Below are positions 25,507 to 34,574 of a DNA stretch of 64,000 bases, in pieces (within the stretch, counting starts at the first letter, position 1; every line of letters begins with the position of its first letter). This DNA comes from UBA7887 sp964408735 (GTDB lineage Bacteria; Pseudomonadota; Alphaproteobacteria; UBA7887): positions 1 through 64,000 of the forward strand of contig CAYPAX010000010.1 in NCBI GenBank assembly GCA_964408735.1, read 5' to 3'. The notes below the pieces were generated by a model, which saw nothing but the letters and a program-made list of their open reading frames with translations, had not been told where the DNA came from and searched no databases. The position numbers were made by a program, and so were the translations under genes.

Positions 25507-27593
25507 GGCGAGGCGCAGCAGTCGCAGTCCTGCTGCTGGCGCTGATCGGCAGCGCCCGCGCAGGCACTCTCACCGAATCCGCCAGCCCCTACTTGCGCAT
25601 GCACGCCGAGGACGCCATAGCTTGGCAGCCCTGGGGCGAAGAGGCGCTGGCCGAAGCCAAGCGCCTCGAGCGGCCGATCTTTCTCTCCATCGGCTACGCC
25701 TCGTGCCACTGGTGCCACGTGCTGTCGCGCACCACGTTCAGCGACGAGCGCGTGATCGCCCTGCTCAACGAACACTTCGTCGCCATTCTGGTCGACCGCG
25801 AGCAACGCCCGGACATTGACGCCCACTTCATGGAGGTGCTCGGCGCCATTCGCGGCTGGCGCGGCTCGCCGGCGAATTTCCTGCTCACCCCCGATCTCGA
25901 CCCGCTCTACGCCACCGGCTACGTGGCGCCCGACCCCGAGCGCGGCCAGCCCGGCCTTGTCCAGGTTCTCGAGGCCCTGCAGACCGCCTGGGAAAACGAT
26001 CGGGAGGCGCTTTTTGCCACTGCAGCCAACAACCGCGATGTGCTGACCGCTCTGATTGCGCCGCCGCAAAGCGGCCCCGGGGATGGCCCGGACCCCAGGG
26101 CATCGGCTGCCGCGGAATGGCACAGGGTGTTTGACGCCGAGCATGGCGGATTCGGGCGAAGCGAGAAGTTCCCCATGGCCAATGCTCTGGCGCTGCTGTT
26201 GCGTCATGGCCATTGGCACGCTGACGCCGAGTTGCTGGAAGCGGTCAGGCGCAGTCTCGATGCCATGGCCGCCGGCGGCCTGCGCGACCAGCTCGGCGGC
26301 GCCTTCCATCGCTACACCGTCGACCGCCTCTGGCAGGTGCCCCATTTCGAGATCATGCTCGCCGACAACGCGCTTCTGGCCATACTTTACTTATCTGCCT
26401 ATCAGGTATCCGGCGAAGCGCGATATGCGGCCGTGGCGCGTGCCGTGCTCGACGATCTGCTGCGCCGCTTCGCGCTCGCCGATGGCGGCTTCGCAAGCTC
26501 GCTCGATTCCGATAGCGGCGGCGGCGAAGGGCATTTCTATAGCTGGACCGAGGCCGAAGTGCGCGCGGTATTGGGGCCGGATGCCGAGCCCTTCCTCGCC
26601 GCCTATCTCGACCCGGCCTACGGCCTGGTCGATGACCGCGCCATCCTCCGCCTGCGCCCAGGTGCCGAACAGCTCATCGCCGTCGAGAGGCGCCTCGTCG
26701 ACAGCCGCGCCAGGCTTCTCGAAAGCCGCGCGCTGCGCCCGCCACCGGCTCGCGACGACAAGCTGCTGGTGCCGTGGAACGCGCTTGCCGTAAGCGCCTT
26801 CGCCAAGGCGGCGCAGGTTCTCGACGACGCGCGCTATGCAAATGTGGCGTCCCAGACTGCAGAGATTCTGCTCGGCCTGGTCGGCGAGGACGGCAGCCTG
26901 GTGCACAGCCGGCACGAAGCGGAAGCGGTCTTCCTCGACGACTATGCCTTTCTCGTTTCTGCCCTGATCGACCTCTACGAGACGCGCTTCGAGCGCCGCC
27001 ACCTGGAGCAGGCCCGGCGTCTGATGGGGGTGCTGATCGCGCGCTTCCAGGCGGCGCCTGGGCGGCCATTCCGCTTCGTCCCCCATGACAGCCGCTCGCC
27101 GCTACCGGCACAAGTCCTGCTGCGCGAGGAGGGCCTGCCCTCGGGCAACGCGGCCGCTCTTACAGCGCTGGCGCGCCTGCGCCTGTATGCCGGCGACGAT
27201 GCCTTTGCCGACAGTGCCGAGGCCATTCTGTCGGGACTCGGCGCCCATCTCGAACAAGCGGCCGGCGCTTCACCCGCACTCCTGACTGCCTTCGACTTCA
27301 GTCCCCACGAAGCCCGCGAGGTGGTGATCGTCGGCAGCATCGACGACTCGGCAACCGAGACGCTGCTGGCGGAGGTGCGCAGCCGCCTGTTGCACGGTAC
27401 CGTGGTCGCCCTGGTCGATGCCGACGGCCCGACCGAGGATGCGCGCTGGCCCTTGCTGGCGTCGCGCCCTTTGCTGGCGGACCGCGCCACGGCCTATGTG
27501 TGCCGCAATCGTCTCTGCGACCTGCCGGTCGATACCCCGCAAGAGCTTGCCGCCCAGCTCGACCGCATAACCGCAGGCGACGGTGCCCCATGA
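25503..27593 (+). CDS. Exported DUF255 thioredoxin-like/six-hairpin protein (YyaL family)
   Basis: A 696-residue protein. The GTG start at 25503 overlaps the ferredoxin stop, and the first 20 residues form a signal peptide (AVAVLLLALIGSARAG). Residues about 25-180 are a DUF255 thioredoxin-like domain with Cys68-His-Trp-Cys71-His72. The rest is an alpha-alpha barrel region like YyaL/SPATA20 (GGLRDQLGGAFHRYTVD, VPHFEIMLADNA, SLDSDS). Family members that I know of are cytosolic and uncharacterised, so an exported copy coupled to a respiratory operon is notable. It may act in periplasmic thiol chemistry for cytochrome or enzyme maturation. Confidence 0.82.
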   Translation: MRRGAAVAVLLLALIGSARAGTLTESASPYLRMHAEDAIAWQPWGEEALAEAKRLERPIFLSIGYASCHWCHVLSRTTFSDERVIALLNEHFVAILVDREQRPDIDAHFMEVLGAIRGWRGSPANFLLTPDLDPLYATGYVAPDPERGQPGLVQVLEALQTAWENDREALFATAANNRDVLTALIAPPQSGPGDGPDPRASAAAEWHRVFDAEHGGFGRSEKFPMANALALLLRHGHWHADAELLEAVRRSLDAMAAGGLRDQLGGAFHRYTVDRLWQVPHFEIMLADNALLAILYLSAYQVSGEARYAAVARAVLDDLLRRFALADGGFASSLDSDSGGGEGHFYSWTEAEVRAVLGPDAEPFLAAYLDPAYGLVDDRAILRLRPGAEQLIAVERRLVDSRARLLESRALRPPPARDDKLLVPWNALAVSAFAKAAQVLDDARYANVASQTAEILLGLVGEDGSLVHSRHEAEAVFLDDYAFLVSALIDLYETRFERRHLEQARRLMGVLIARFQAAPGRPFRFVPHDSRSPLPAQVLLREEGLPSGNAAALTALARLRLYAGDDAFADSAEAILSGLGAHLEQAAGASPALLTAFDFSPHEAREVVIVGSIDDSATETLLAEVRSRLLHGTVVALVDADGPTEDARWPLLASRPLLADRATAYVCRNRLCDLPVDTPQELAAQLDRITAGDGAP

Positions 27594-27599
27594 TATAGT
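27594..27599 (+). promoter_or_regulatory. Candidate -10 box (TATAGT) before the M20 gene
   Basis: TATAGT followed by CCGCCC lies 28 bp before the ATG at 27628. The same TATAGTCCGCCC string precedes the antitoxin gene at 43150. No good -35 box is visible, so this is tentative. Confidence 0.25.
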
Positions 27600-27627
27600 C
27601 CGCCCCGAACAAGGGACGGGGATACCG

Positions 27628-28794
27628 ATGGCTGCCATTGATGCGATTGCCGCCTGCCAGAACGAGATCGCGAGCTGGCGGCGAGATATCCACGCCCATC
27701 CGGAACTGGGATTCGAGGAATCGCGAACCTCGGACTTCGTGGCCGACAAGCTGGCGTCGTTCGGCCTGGCGGTGCAACGCGGCCTTGGCAAGACCGGCGT
27801 TGTCGCCACCCTGCAAGCGGGCAGCAGCGACCGCGCCATCGGCCTGCGCGCCGATATGGATGCCCTGCCGATCAAGGAAGCCAACGAATTCGAGCACCGC
27901 TCGCGCCATGCAGGCAAGATGCATGCCTGCGGTCATGACGGGCATACCGCGATGCTGCTGGGCGCCGCGCAGTATCTCTCCGATCATGCGGACTTCGACG
28001 GCCGCGTTCATTTCATCTTCCAGCCGGCCGAGGAAGGCCTCGGCGGCGCCAGGGCGATGATCGCCGAGGGCCTGTTCGAGCGCTTCCCCATGGCCAACGT
28101 CTACGGCATGCACAACAACCCCGGCATGCCGGCCGGCACGTTCGCCATACGGTCCGGCCCGATGATGGCCGGCGGCGCCTTTTTCGACATCGCCATCGAC
28201 GGCGTCGGCGCCCATGGCGCACACCCCGAGCACAGCGTCGATCCGGTCATCGTTGCCAGCCACATCACCACGGCGCTGCAAACAATCGTCGCCCGCAACA
28301 CCAAGCCGGTCGATACCGCGGTGCTCAGCGTCACCCAGATCCAGACCGGCGACGCCTACAACGTGATCCCCCAGAAGGCGCACATGAAAGGCACCGTGCG
28401 CGCCTTCGACCGCACCACCATGCAGTTGATCGAGCAGCGCATGCGCGAGATCGCCGAGGGAGTCGGCCGTGGCCTCGGTGCCACGATCGAGGTGGATTTC
28501 CGCGAGACCTTCGCGCCGCTGGTCAACGCCCCGTCCGAAACCGATATCGCAGCGGATGCCGCCGCCGACCTGGTCGGAGACGACAATGTCGATCGCAACC
28601 GTGGCCTCCTCATGGGCTCCGAAGATTTCTCCTATATGCTCGAGGCCTGCCCCGGCGCCTATATCCGCATCGGCAACGGCGTCGGCGAGGGCTCCTGCCA
28701 GGTGCACAATCCGGCCTACGACTTCAACGACGACATCCTGGCGCTTGGCGCCAGCTATTGGGCACGCCTGGTCGCCCGCAAGCTCGGCGCCTGA
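27628..28794 (+). CDS. M20-family amidohydrolase (hippurate hydrolase-like)
   Basis: A 388-residue metallohydrolase. Metal-binding motifs are MHACGHDGHT, QPAEEGLGG and the C-terminal GSEDFSYML, with HNNPGMPAG between. The pattern is that of hippurate hydrolases, N-acyl-amino-acid deacylases and related peptidases, which remove an acyl group from an amino acid in the cytoplasm. ATG at 27628 is preferred over an in-frame start at 27583, which would overlap the upstream gene. It follows the DUF255 gene by 34 bp and has its own -10-like box, so it is probably not part of that operon. Confidence 0.87.
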   Translation: MAAIDAIAACQNEIASWRRDIHAHPELGFEESRTSDFVADKLASFGLAVQRGLGKTGVVATLQAGSSDRAIGLRADMDALPIKEANEFEHRSRHAGKMHACGHDGHTAMLLGAAQYLSDHADFDGRVHFIFQPAEEGLGGARAMIAEGLFERFPMANVYGMHNNPGMPAGTFAIRSGPMMAGGAFFDIAIDGVGAHGAHPEHSVDPVIVASHITTALQTIVARNTKPVDTAVLSVTQIQTGDAYNVIPQKAHMKGTVRAFDRTTMQLIEQRMREIAEGVGRGLGATIEVDFRETFAPLVNAPSETDIAADAAADLVGDDNVDRNRGLLMGSEDFSYMLEACPGAYIRIGNGVGEGSCQVHNPAYDFNDDILALGASYWARLVARKLGA

Positions 28795-28913
28795 GCGCAC
28801 CGGGACAAGTTGACACGCGGCGGTCAAACGCGGCACTGTTCGAACAAGAACAATAAAAGACGGGATGCGCCGAAGGCGCAGATGTTCAGGATGTCTTATG
28901 TGTGGGGGAGACC

Positions 28914-29564
28914 ATGAAGCTCTACTATGACCCGATCACCGTGAACTGCCGCAAGGTGGTGGCCGGCCTCGACCTCATCGGCGCCGCGTACGATGAAGAA
29001 GTGCTCAACTATTTCGGCGGCGATCACAAGCAGAAGCCCTATACGGACATAAATCCCAATGCCGAGCTGCCGGCGCTCGTCGATGACGACCTGGTGCTTT
29101 GGGAATCCAACGCCATCATGGTCTATGCCAGCGAAAAGCTCGGCAACACCAACGTCTATCCCGCCGACCCCAAGGTCCGCGCCGACATGACGCGCTGGAT
29201 GCTGTGGGAATCGAGCAAATGGTTCGCCGCCTGTTACGTCTATCTGGTCGAGAACGTGGTCAAGCCGATCCTCGACGACGTGCCGGATCAGGCCTTGCTC
29301 ATCGATCACGCGCCGACCTTCCACGGGCTGGCAACGATCTTCGAGAATGCCTTGGCCGGGCGCGAATGGCTCTGCGACGATCACGCGACCATCGCCGACA
29401 TCGCCATGGCCGCGCCCATGCATCTGCACGCCGCGCAAAAGCTGCCCCTGGAGAACTACCCCAACATCCGCGGCTGGATCGCCCGCGTTGAGGCTCTGCC
29501 CTGCTGGCAGAAATCGGACCCGATCCCGCACATCCCGCCGGAGCTGCTCGCCAAGCTTGCCTAA
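28914..29564 (+). CDS. Glutathione S-transferase family protein
   Basis: A 216-residue protein with an N-terminal thioredoxin-fold domain (MKLYYDPITVNCRKV, PNAELPALVDDDLVLWESNAI) and a helical C-terminal domain (about 85-216). ESNAI is the usual glutathione-binding Glu-Ser motif. ATG at 28914 follows GGGGGAGACC. It converges with the SDR gene and overlaps its end by 4 bp. A second GST is at 46832. The substrate is unknown. Confidence 0.85.
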   Translation: MKLYYDPITVNCRKVVAGLDLIGAAYDEEVLNYFGGDHKQKPYTDINPNAELPALVDDDLVLWESNAIMVYASEKLGNTNVYPADPKVRADMTRWMLWESSKWFAACYVYLVENVVKPILDDVPDQALLIDHAPTFHGLATIFENALAGREWLCDDHATIADIAMAAPMHLHAAQKLPLENYPNIRGWIARVEALPCWQKSDPIPHIPPELLAKLA

Positions 29565-30328
29565 GGGAGCGTGACGAGGCCGCCGGAGGTCACATAGGTC
29601 TGGCCGGTGATGAAGCCGGCGGCATCGCTCAGCAGGAAATAGGTCAGCTCGGCCACGTCGTCGGGCTGGCCGGTACGCCCGACCGGTGTGAGGGCAACGA
29701 TTTGCCGGCGTATCTCGTCGCTCATGTCCTTGGTCATGTCGGTCTCGATGAGGCCCGGCGCAACGGCGTTGACGCGGATGGCGGGGCCAAATGCGGTGGC
29801 GCAATTGCGCGAAAAACCGATCACCGCCGCCTTCGAGGTGCCGTAGGCGATAAGCCGGTCCGGGCGGATGCGGCTCGGCGCGATGCCGTTGACCGAGGCG
29901 ATGCAGACGATGCGGCCATAGTTGCGCGCCTGCATATTCTCCTTGGCCCGCCAGACGCAATGGAAGGTGCCGTCGAGATTTACCGACATGATCTGCCGCC
30001 AGAGCTCGACCGGCATGTCGCCATCGTACTCGAACGAGGCGATGCCTGCATTGGCGACCAGCAGGTCGACTGGCCCGCGTTCGCGCTCGATGGCGTCATA
30101 CATGCCGCCCACCGCCTCATGTGACGAGACATCGGCGCGATAGATCGCGCCGTCGCCACCGCCGGCCCTGATCTCTGCCAGGGTTTCCGCCGCGCCATCG
30201 GTATTGTCAAAATGGTTTATCGCCACCCAGGCGCCGGCTTTCACAAGGCGCAGACAGATTGCCCGGCCGATACCCCGCGAGCCCCCCGTCACCAGCGCCA
30301 CGCGACCGGCGAATTCCGTCTCAGCCAT
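29561..30328 (-). CDS. SDR-family oxidoreductase (FabG-like)
   Basis: A 255-residue classical short-chain dehydrogenase: TGGSRGIG at 14-21, VANAGI in the middle, catalytic Ser in CIASVNG, and Tyr and Lys in AYGTSK. The insertion IAPSRIRPDRL between the Ser and Tyr is longer than in FabG itself. The C-terminus GGLVTLP follows the ITGQTYVTSGG motif. It probably acts on a sugar or hydroxyacyl substrate using NAD(P)H. Divergent from the cyclase gene at 30511. Confidence 0.85.
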   Translation of the reverse strand: MAETEFAGRVALVTGGSRGIGRAICLRLVKAGAWVAINHFDNTDGAAETLAEIRAGGGDGAIYRADVSSHEAVGGMYDAIERERGPVDLLVANAGIASFEYDGDMPVELWRQIMSVNLDGTFHCVWRAKENMQARNYGRIVCIASVNGIAPSRIRPDRLIAYGTSKAAVIGFSRNCATAFGPAIRVNAVAPGLIETDMTKDMSDEIRRQIVALTPVGRTGQPDDVAELTYFLLSDAAGFITGQTYVTSGGLVTLP

Positions 30329-30403
30329 GTCCCGTCGTCCCTTCCCTCGCAGGTATCACCCTTTGGGCAGGGTATACCAAGTCACCAAGCACAGGAACCG
30401 CAC

Positions 30404-30421
30404 TCGTTGGTCGACAAACGA
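30404..30421. promoter_or_regulatory. Near-perfect 18-bp palindrome, candidate operator
   Basis: TCGTTGGTC and GACAAACGA are inverse copies with one mismatch. The site lies in the 182-bp gap between the divergent SDR and cyclase-TPR genes, about 75 bp upstream of the SDR start and 90 bp upstream of the cyclase start. Confidence 0.25.
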
Positions 30422-30510
30422 ATATAGGGGCTCCCTGCCTCGACAGGTTCGTCCTTGAGGACCGAATTGCCAAGTCGTATCATCGCAGGCCTGTACGGGG
30501 GATGATGGGC

Positions 30511-32310
30511 ATGGTCGAGGCTAAGCGGAGATTGGCGGCGATTCTGGCCGCCGACGTGGTCGGCTATTCGCGCCTCATGGGCGATGACGAGAGCGCCACG
30601 GTCGAGACGCTCAACGCCCACCGTGAGGTCTTTCGGAAACACACCTCGGATCATGACGGCCGCATCGTCGATACCGCCGGCGACAGCGTGCTGGCGGTCT
30701 TTGACAGCGTAATCGAAGCGGTTCAATGCGCAGTCGACGTACAGGGCGAGCTTGCGGCCAGCAACGGCTTGCTGCCGGAAGAGCGCGCCATGGACTTTCG
30801 CATCGGCATCAATCTGGGCGACGTCATTGCGCAAGCAGACGGCACGGTCTACGGCGACGGCGTGAACGTTGCCGCACGCCTGGAAAGCCTGGCAGAGCCG
30901 GGGGGAGTCACGATCTCGGAAGCCGCATACCGCCAGATTGAGGGGAAGGCCGACTTCGACATCCAAGACGCGGGCGAGCACGACGTGAAGAATATAGCCC
31001 GCCCCGTGCGTGCCTTTCGCGTCGCCATCGCCGGCTCGAAGTCGCGAGAGACCGCGGCACCGAAGGCAAAGGCCGGCATCAAGCCAGCTCTCGCGGTTCT
31101 GCCCTTCGAGAACCTCAGCCGGGATTCCGACCAGGACTTTATCGCCGACGGCATCGCCGAAGACCTGATCACGGAGCTGTCACGCCTGCGCTGGCTGCAG
31201 GTGACGGCGCGCACTTCGAGCTTCACCTATAAGGAACAGACGCTGGATGTCCGTGAGATTGCCCGCGAGCTCGGCGTCCGCTATGTGGTCAATGGCAGCG
31301 TCCGGCGAGGCGGCAACCGCGTGCGGATTGCTGCGCAACTTATCGATGCCGAGACGGGAAATCACATCTGGGCAGAGAAATACGATCGTGAGCTTGATGA
31401 CATCTTCGCTTTGCAGGATGAGATCGCAGCCCAACTGGCTGCCGCTATCGGCCCCGAGATCGGTGCCTTCGAGCGCCAAGCTCTGCGCCGCCGGCCGCCG
31501 GACAATCTGACGGCGTGGGAGAGCTACCAGCGGGGCTTGTGGCACACCTTTCGCTTCACGGCCGACGACCTTGCCGCGGCTGGACCATTTTTCGAACGGG
31601 CAATCGAATTCGATCCCGAGCTGTCTCAGGCACACGCCTGGCTCGGGTTCAGCATGATCAGCCGCGTCCTCTTCGGCCATGTTGCCCCGGATGGCAGCCA
31701 TATCCAAGACGCGAACGCCCATGCCAGGCGCGCGATCGAGTTGGACGGCAACGACCCCATAGGGCACTTCTGCCTCGGCCGAATAGAGACCACGCGCGGA
31801 CATCATGGCTCAGCTATCGAACGGCTGCGGCGGGCGATCGAACTGAACGCCAATCTTGCCTACGGCCATTACGGGCTCGGCATGGCCTTGCTCGGCAATG
31901 GCCAGGCGGGTGATGCCCTGGGCAGCCTCGAACAGGCGAAGCGGCTGAGCCCGCGCGACCCCCTGTTATGGGGCTTCGAGGTTCTGATCGCCGGATGCCA
32001 TACCTTCGAGCACCGGTTCGAGGAAGCGCTCGCCCATATTCGTCTTGCCCGGCAGCAGCCCCACGTCGGCATCTGGACCAATCTTTACGAGGCCGTGATC
32101 CTTGGCCATTTGGGACGCGGCGAAGAGGCCGCTGCCGCAATCGCCAGCATCCAGGCCGAGGTGCCAGAGATGTCGATGGATTTCTTCGACCGCACCGTGC
32201 CGGGCTGGCACCCGGCCTACATTGCCCTGTTCGTCGATGGCCTGCGAAAAGCCGGTATGGTGGTGAGCGAAAAACTGTCCCATAATTTCGGCCGGAAAAG
32301 AGTCGATTGA
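30511..32310 (+). CDS. Adenylate/guanylate cyclase with TolB-like and TPR domains
   Basis: A 599-residue protein. Residues about 5-170 are a class III cyclase (RLAAILAADVVGYSRLMG, DTAGDSVLAVFDS, YGDGVNVAARLESL). About 190-310 is a TolB/FlgO-like domain (LAVLPFENLSRD, IAEDLITELSR, VNGSVRRGGNRVRIAAQL), and the C-terminal half is TPR. The architecture is common and expanded in rhizobia and relatives. The start MVEAKRR (30511) fits GGGG spacing; ATG 30502 and 30505 are in frame. No membrane helix is seen. The stop overlaps the OGT-like gene's TTG start. Confidence 0.85.
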   Translation: MVEAKRRLAAILAADVVGYSRLMGDDESATVETLNAHREVFRKHTSDHDGRIVDTAGDSVLAVFDSVIEAVQCAVDVQGELAASNGLLPEERAMDFRIGINLGDVIAQADGTVYGDGVNVAARLESLAEPGGVTISEAAYRQIEGKADFDIQDAGEHDVKNIARPVRAFRVAIAGSKSRETAAPKAKAGIKPALAVLPFENLSRDSDQDFIADGIAEDLITELSRLRWLQVTARTSSFTYKEQTLDVREIARELGVRYVVNGSVRRGGNRVRIAAQLIDAETGNHIWAEKYDRELDDIFALQDEIAAQLAAAIGPEIGAFERQALRRRPPDNLTAWESYQRGLWHTFRFTADDLAAAGPFFERAIEFDPELSQAHAWLGFSMISRVLFGHVAPDGSHIQDANAHARRAIELDGNDPIGHFCLGRIETTRGHHGSAIERLRRAIELNANLAYGHYGLGMALLGNGQAGDALGSLEQAKRLSPRDPLLWGFEVLIAGCHTFEHRFEEALAHIRLARQQPHVGIWTNLYEAVILGHLGRGEEAAAAIASIQAEVPEMSMDFFDRTVPGWHPAYIALFVDGLRKAGMVVSEKLSHNFGRKRVD

Positions 32311-34382
32311 CCCGAAAGAAACACCGCGCAAAGCCGAACGGGCGGGGGCGCTCTGGGCCGGACGCCGTGCTCGGGGCGGCGGTCTCGCACCATCAGGCGG
32401 GGCGGCTGGCCAAGGCCAGGCAATTCTATGGGCAGGTCCTGGCGCAGCAGCCGAATCATGCGGTGGCGCTGCATCTGCTTGGCGTCGTCGATTTTCAGGA
32501 GGGCGACGCCGAGAGTGCTGTGGCACGCATCGAGCGCGCGGTCGCCTTGCGGCCCGATTATGCCGATGCGCAGAGCAATCTCGGCAATGTGCTCAAGGAG
32601 GCGGGCCGGCTCGACGACGCCGTCGCCGCCTGCCGCAAGGCCATCGCGCTCAAGCCCGACTTCGCCGACGCCTACAACAATCTCGGCAACGCCCTGCTCG
32701 CTTTGGACAGGCTCGACGAGGCGACTGCCGCCTTTCGCAAGGTCGTGACGCTCGCTCCCGGCCACGCAGCGGCACAAAACAACCTCGGTAATGTCCTGCG
32801 GCGCCAAGGCCAACTCGACGACGCCGTGGTGGCGTTGCAGGCGGCGCTCGCGCAACAGCCCGACTTCGCCGAGGCGCACAACAATCTGGGCAACGCACTC
32901 AGCGACCAGCGCAAGCTGGACGAGGCGGTCGGCCGCTATCGCAAAGCCTTGGCACTCAAGCCCGATTATGCCGAGGCTTATGGCAACCTCGGCAACACGC
33001 TGCGCCGCCAGGGCAAAGGCAGCGAGGCCGTCGAGATGTGCCGCAAGGCTGTGACGCTGAAGCCCGATTTTGCCGAAGCCCACAACAATCTCGGCCTGGT
33101 GCTGAGCGAACAAGGCAAAACGTCAGACGCCATGGCCGCCTATCGCGCCGCCCTGGCGGCGATGCCCGGTTCCGCAGCAGCGCACAGCAACCTTCTGTTC
33201 TGCATGAACTACGACGCCGAGGTGCCGCAGCAGGAGATTCTTGCCGAAAGCCGGCGCTGGAACGCGGCGCATGCGCCGGGCCAGGTGCCGCGCCCGGCCA
33301 GCTCCGGCAGCGGGGGGCGACTAAGTGTCGGCTATGTCTCGCCCGACTTCGTCGAGCATTCGGTGAGCTATTTCCTCGAACCGCTCATGGCCGCCCACGA
33401 CCGCGAGCATTTCGAGGTCTTCTGCTACGCCGAGGTCGCCAATCCGGATGCCACGACGGCATGGTTTCGTGAGTTGGCGGATCATTGGTGCACCACGGTC
33501 GGCATGACGGACGCTACGCTCGGCCAGCGCATTCGCGAGGACGGCATGGATATTCTCGTCGACGTTGCCGGGCATACGGCGGAGAACCGCCTGCCCGCAT
33601 TTGCCGAGCGGCCCGCGCCGGTGCAGGTGACCTGGCTCGGCTATCCCAACACCACCGGTCTGGCGGCCATGGATTATCGCCTCACCGACGCGATCGCCGA
33701 TCCGCCGGGCGAGGCCGATGCCCTGCACAGCGAGACGCTCGTGCGCCTGGATGACGGCTTCCTCTGCTACGCGCCGCCCGCCGACGCACCGGCGCCATCT
33801 CGCGACAGCGGCCCCCTCACCTTCGGCTCGTTCAACAATCTTGCCAAGGTCACGCCGCAGGTGGTCGAAACCTGGGCCGCGGTCCTCCGGCAGGTTCCGC
33901 ACTCGCGCCTGCTGCTCAAGAGCCGCCCTTTCGCTGACGCACCAACGCGCCAACGCTATGCGGACATGTTCGCCGGCCATGGCATCGAGCCCGCGCGCCT
34001 CGACCTGCTGGCGCACATCGCCGGCACGGCCGGCCACCTCGCCGCCTATGCCCGCATCGACATCGGCCTCGACCCCTTTCCCTATAACGGCACCACGACG
34101 ACCTGCGAAGCGTTGTGGATGGGCGTGCCCGTGGTCACGCTCAGCGGCAACCGCCACGCCGGGCGCGTCGGCGCCAGTATTCTGACCAGGCTCGGCCTCG
34201 ACGATCTGGTTGCCGACAGCCGGGAGAGCTACGTCGAGGCGGCGGTGACGCTCGCCAACGACAGCGCGCGACTTGCGGCCCTGCGGCAAGACCTGCGAGC
34301 GCGCATGCAAGCCTCGCCGCTTTGCGACGGCGTGGCCTTTGCCCGCAACGTAGAGGCGGCCTATCGGCAAATGCTGCCCTAG
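32307..34382 (+). CDS. TPR O-GlcNAc transferase-like protein (SPINDLY/OGT family)
   Basis: A 691-residue protein. Eight 34-residue TPRs occupy residues 24-295, followed by a GT41-type catalytic region (VGYVSPDFVEHSV, WLGYPNTTGLAAMDYRLTD, GSFNNLAKVTP, DPFPYNGTTTTCEALWMGVP). Such enzymes transfer GlcNAc or a related sugar to proteins or act in surface glycosylation. The TTG start at 32307 overlaps the cyclase stop (TTGA), implying translational coupling; no other good start precedes TPR1. It lies 49 bp upstream of a minus-strand tRNA-Lys gene. Confidence 0.85.
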   Translation: MTRKKHRAKPNGRGRSGPDAVLGAAVSHHQAGRLAKARQFYGQVLAQQPNHAVALHLLGVVDFQEGDAESAVARIERAVALRPDYADAQSNLGNVLKEAGRLDDAVAACRKAIALKPDFADAYNNLGNALLALDRLDEATAAFRKVVTLAPGHAAAQNNLGNVLRRQGQLDDAVVALQAALAQQPDFAEAHNNLGNALSDQRKLDEAVGRYRKALALKPDYAEAYGNLGNTLRRQGKGSEAVEMCRKAVTLKPDFAEAHNNLGLVLSEQGKTSDAMAAYRAALAAMPGSAAAHSNLLFCMNYDAEVPQQEILAESRRWNAAHAPGQVPRPASSGSGGRLSVGYVSPDFVEHSVSYFLEPLMAAHDREHFEVFCYAEVANPDATTAWFRELADHWCTTVGMTDATLGQRIREDGMDILVDVAGHTAENRLPAFAERPAPVQVTWLGYPNTTGLAAMDYRLTDAIADPPGEADALHSETLVRLDDGFLCYAPPADAPAPSRDSGPLTFGSFNNLAKVTPQVVETWAAVLRQVPHSRLLLKSRPFADAPTRQRYADMFAGHGIEPARLDLLAHIAGTAGHLAAYARIDIGLDPFPYNGTTTTCEALWMGVPVVTLSGNRHAGRVGASILTRLGLDDLVADSRESYVEAAVTLANDSARLAALRQDLRARMQASPLCDGVAFARNVEAAYRQMLP
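32376..33191 (+). repeat. Eight tandem 102-bp TPR-coding repeats
   Basis: Each unit encodes 34 residues beginning LGN or a close variant and ending in AYNN/AHNN-like sequence. The units are diverged at the DNA level but keep phase exactly, so this is protein repeat structure and not a noncoding array. Confidence 0.85.
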
Positions 34383-34431
34383 ACGGAGGGCAGAAATGTT
34401 CTCCGCAACCCGGCTCGGACACTGGGAAAGA

Positions 34432-34507
<76 letters not shown>

Positions 34508-34574
34508 ACAAAGGGAGCGCCCCTATAGCAAATGTCTGGGGGGGTGTCGATAGGGTGCGGCTGGGCCGGGGGTA

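Noticed and set aside
25704..25718. CHWCH in the DUF255 protein as a haem c site
   Set aside because: The CHWCH motif is the standard thioredoxin-like signature of DUF255 proteins, including noncytochrome members.
32376..33191. Regular 102-bp periodicity resembling a repeat array
   Set aside because: It encodes in-phase 34-residue TPR units; there are no identical repeats with unique spacers as in CRISPR.
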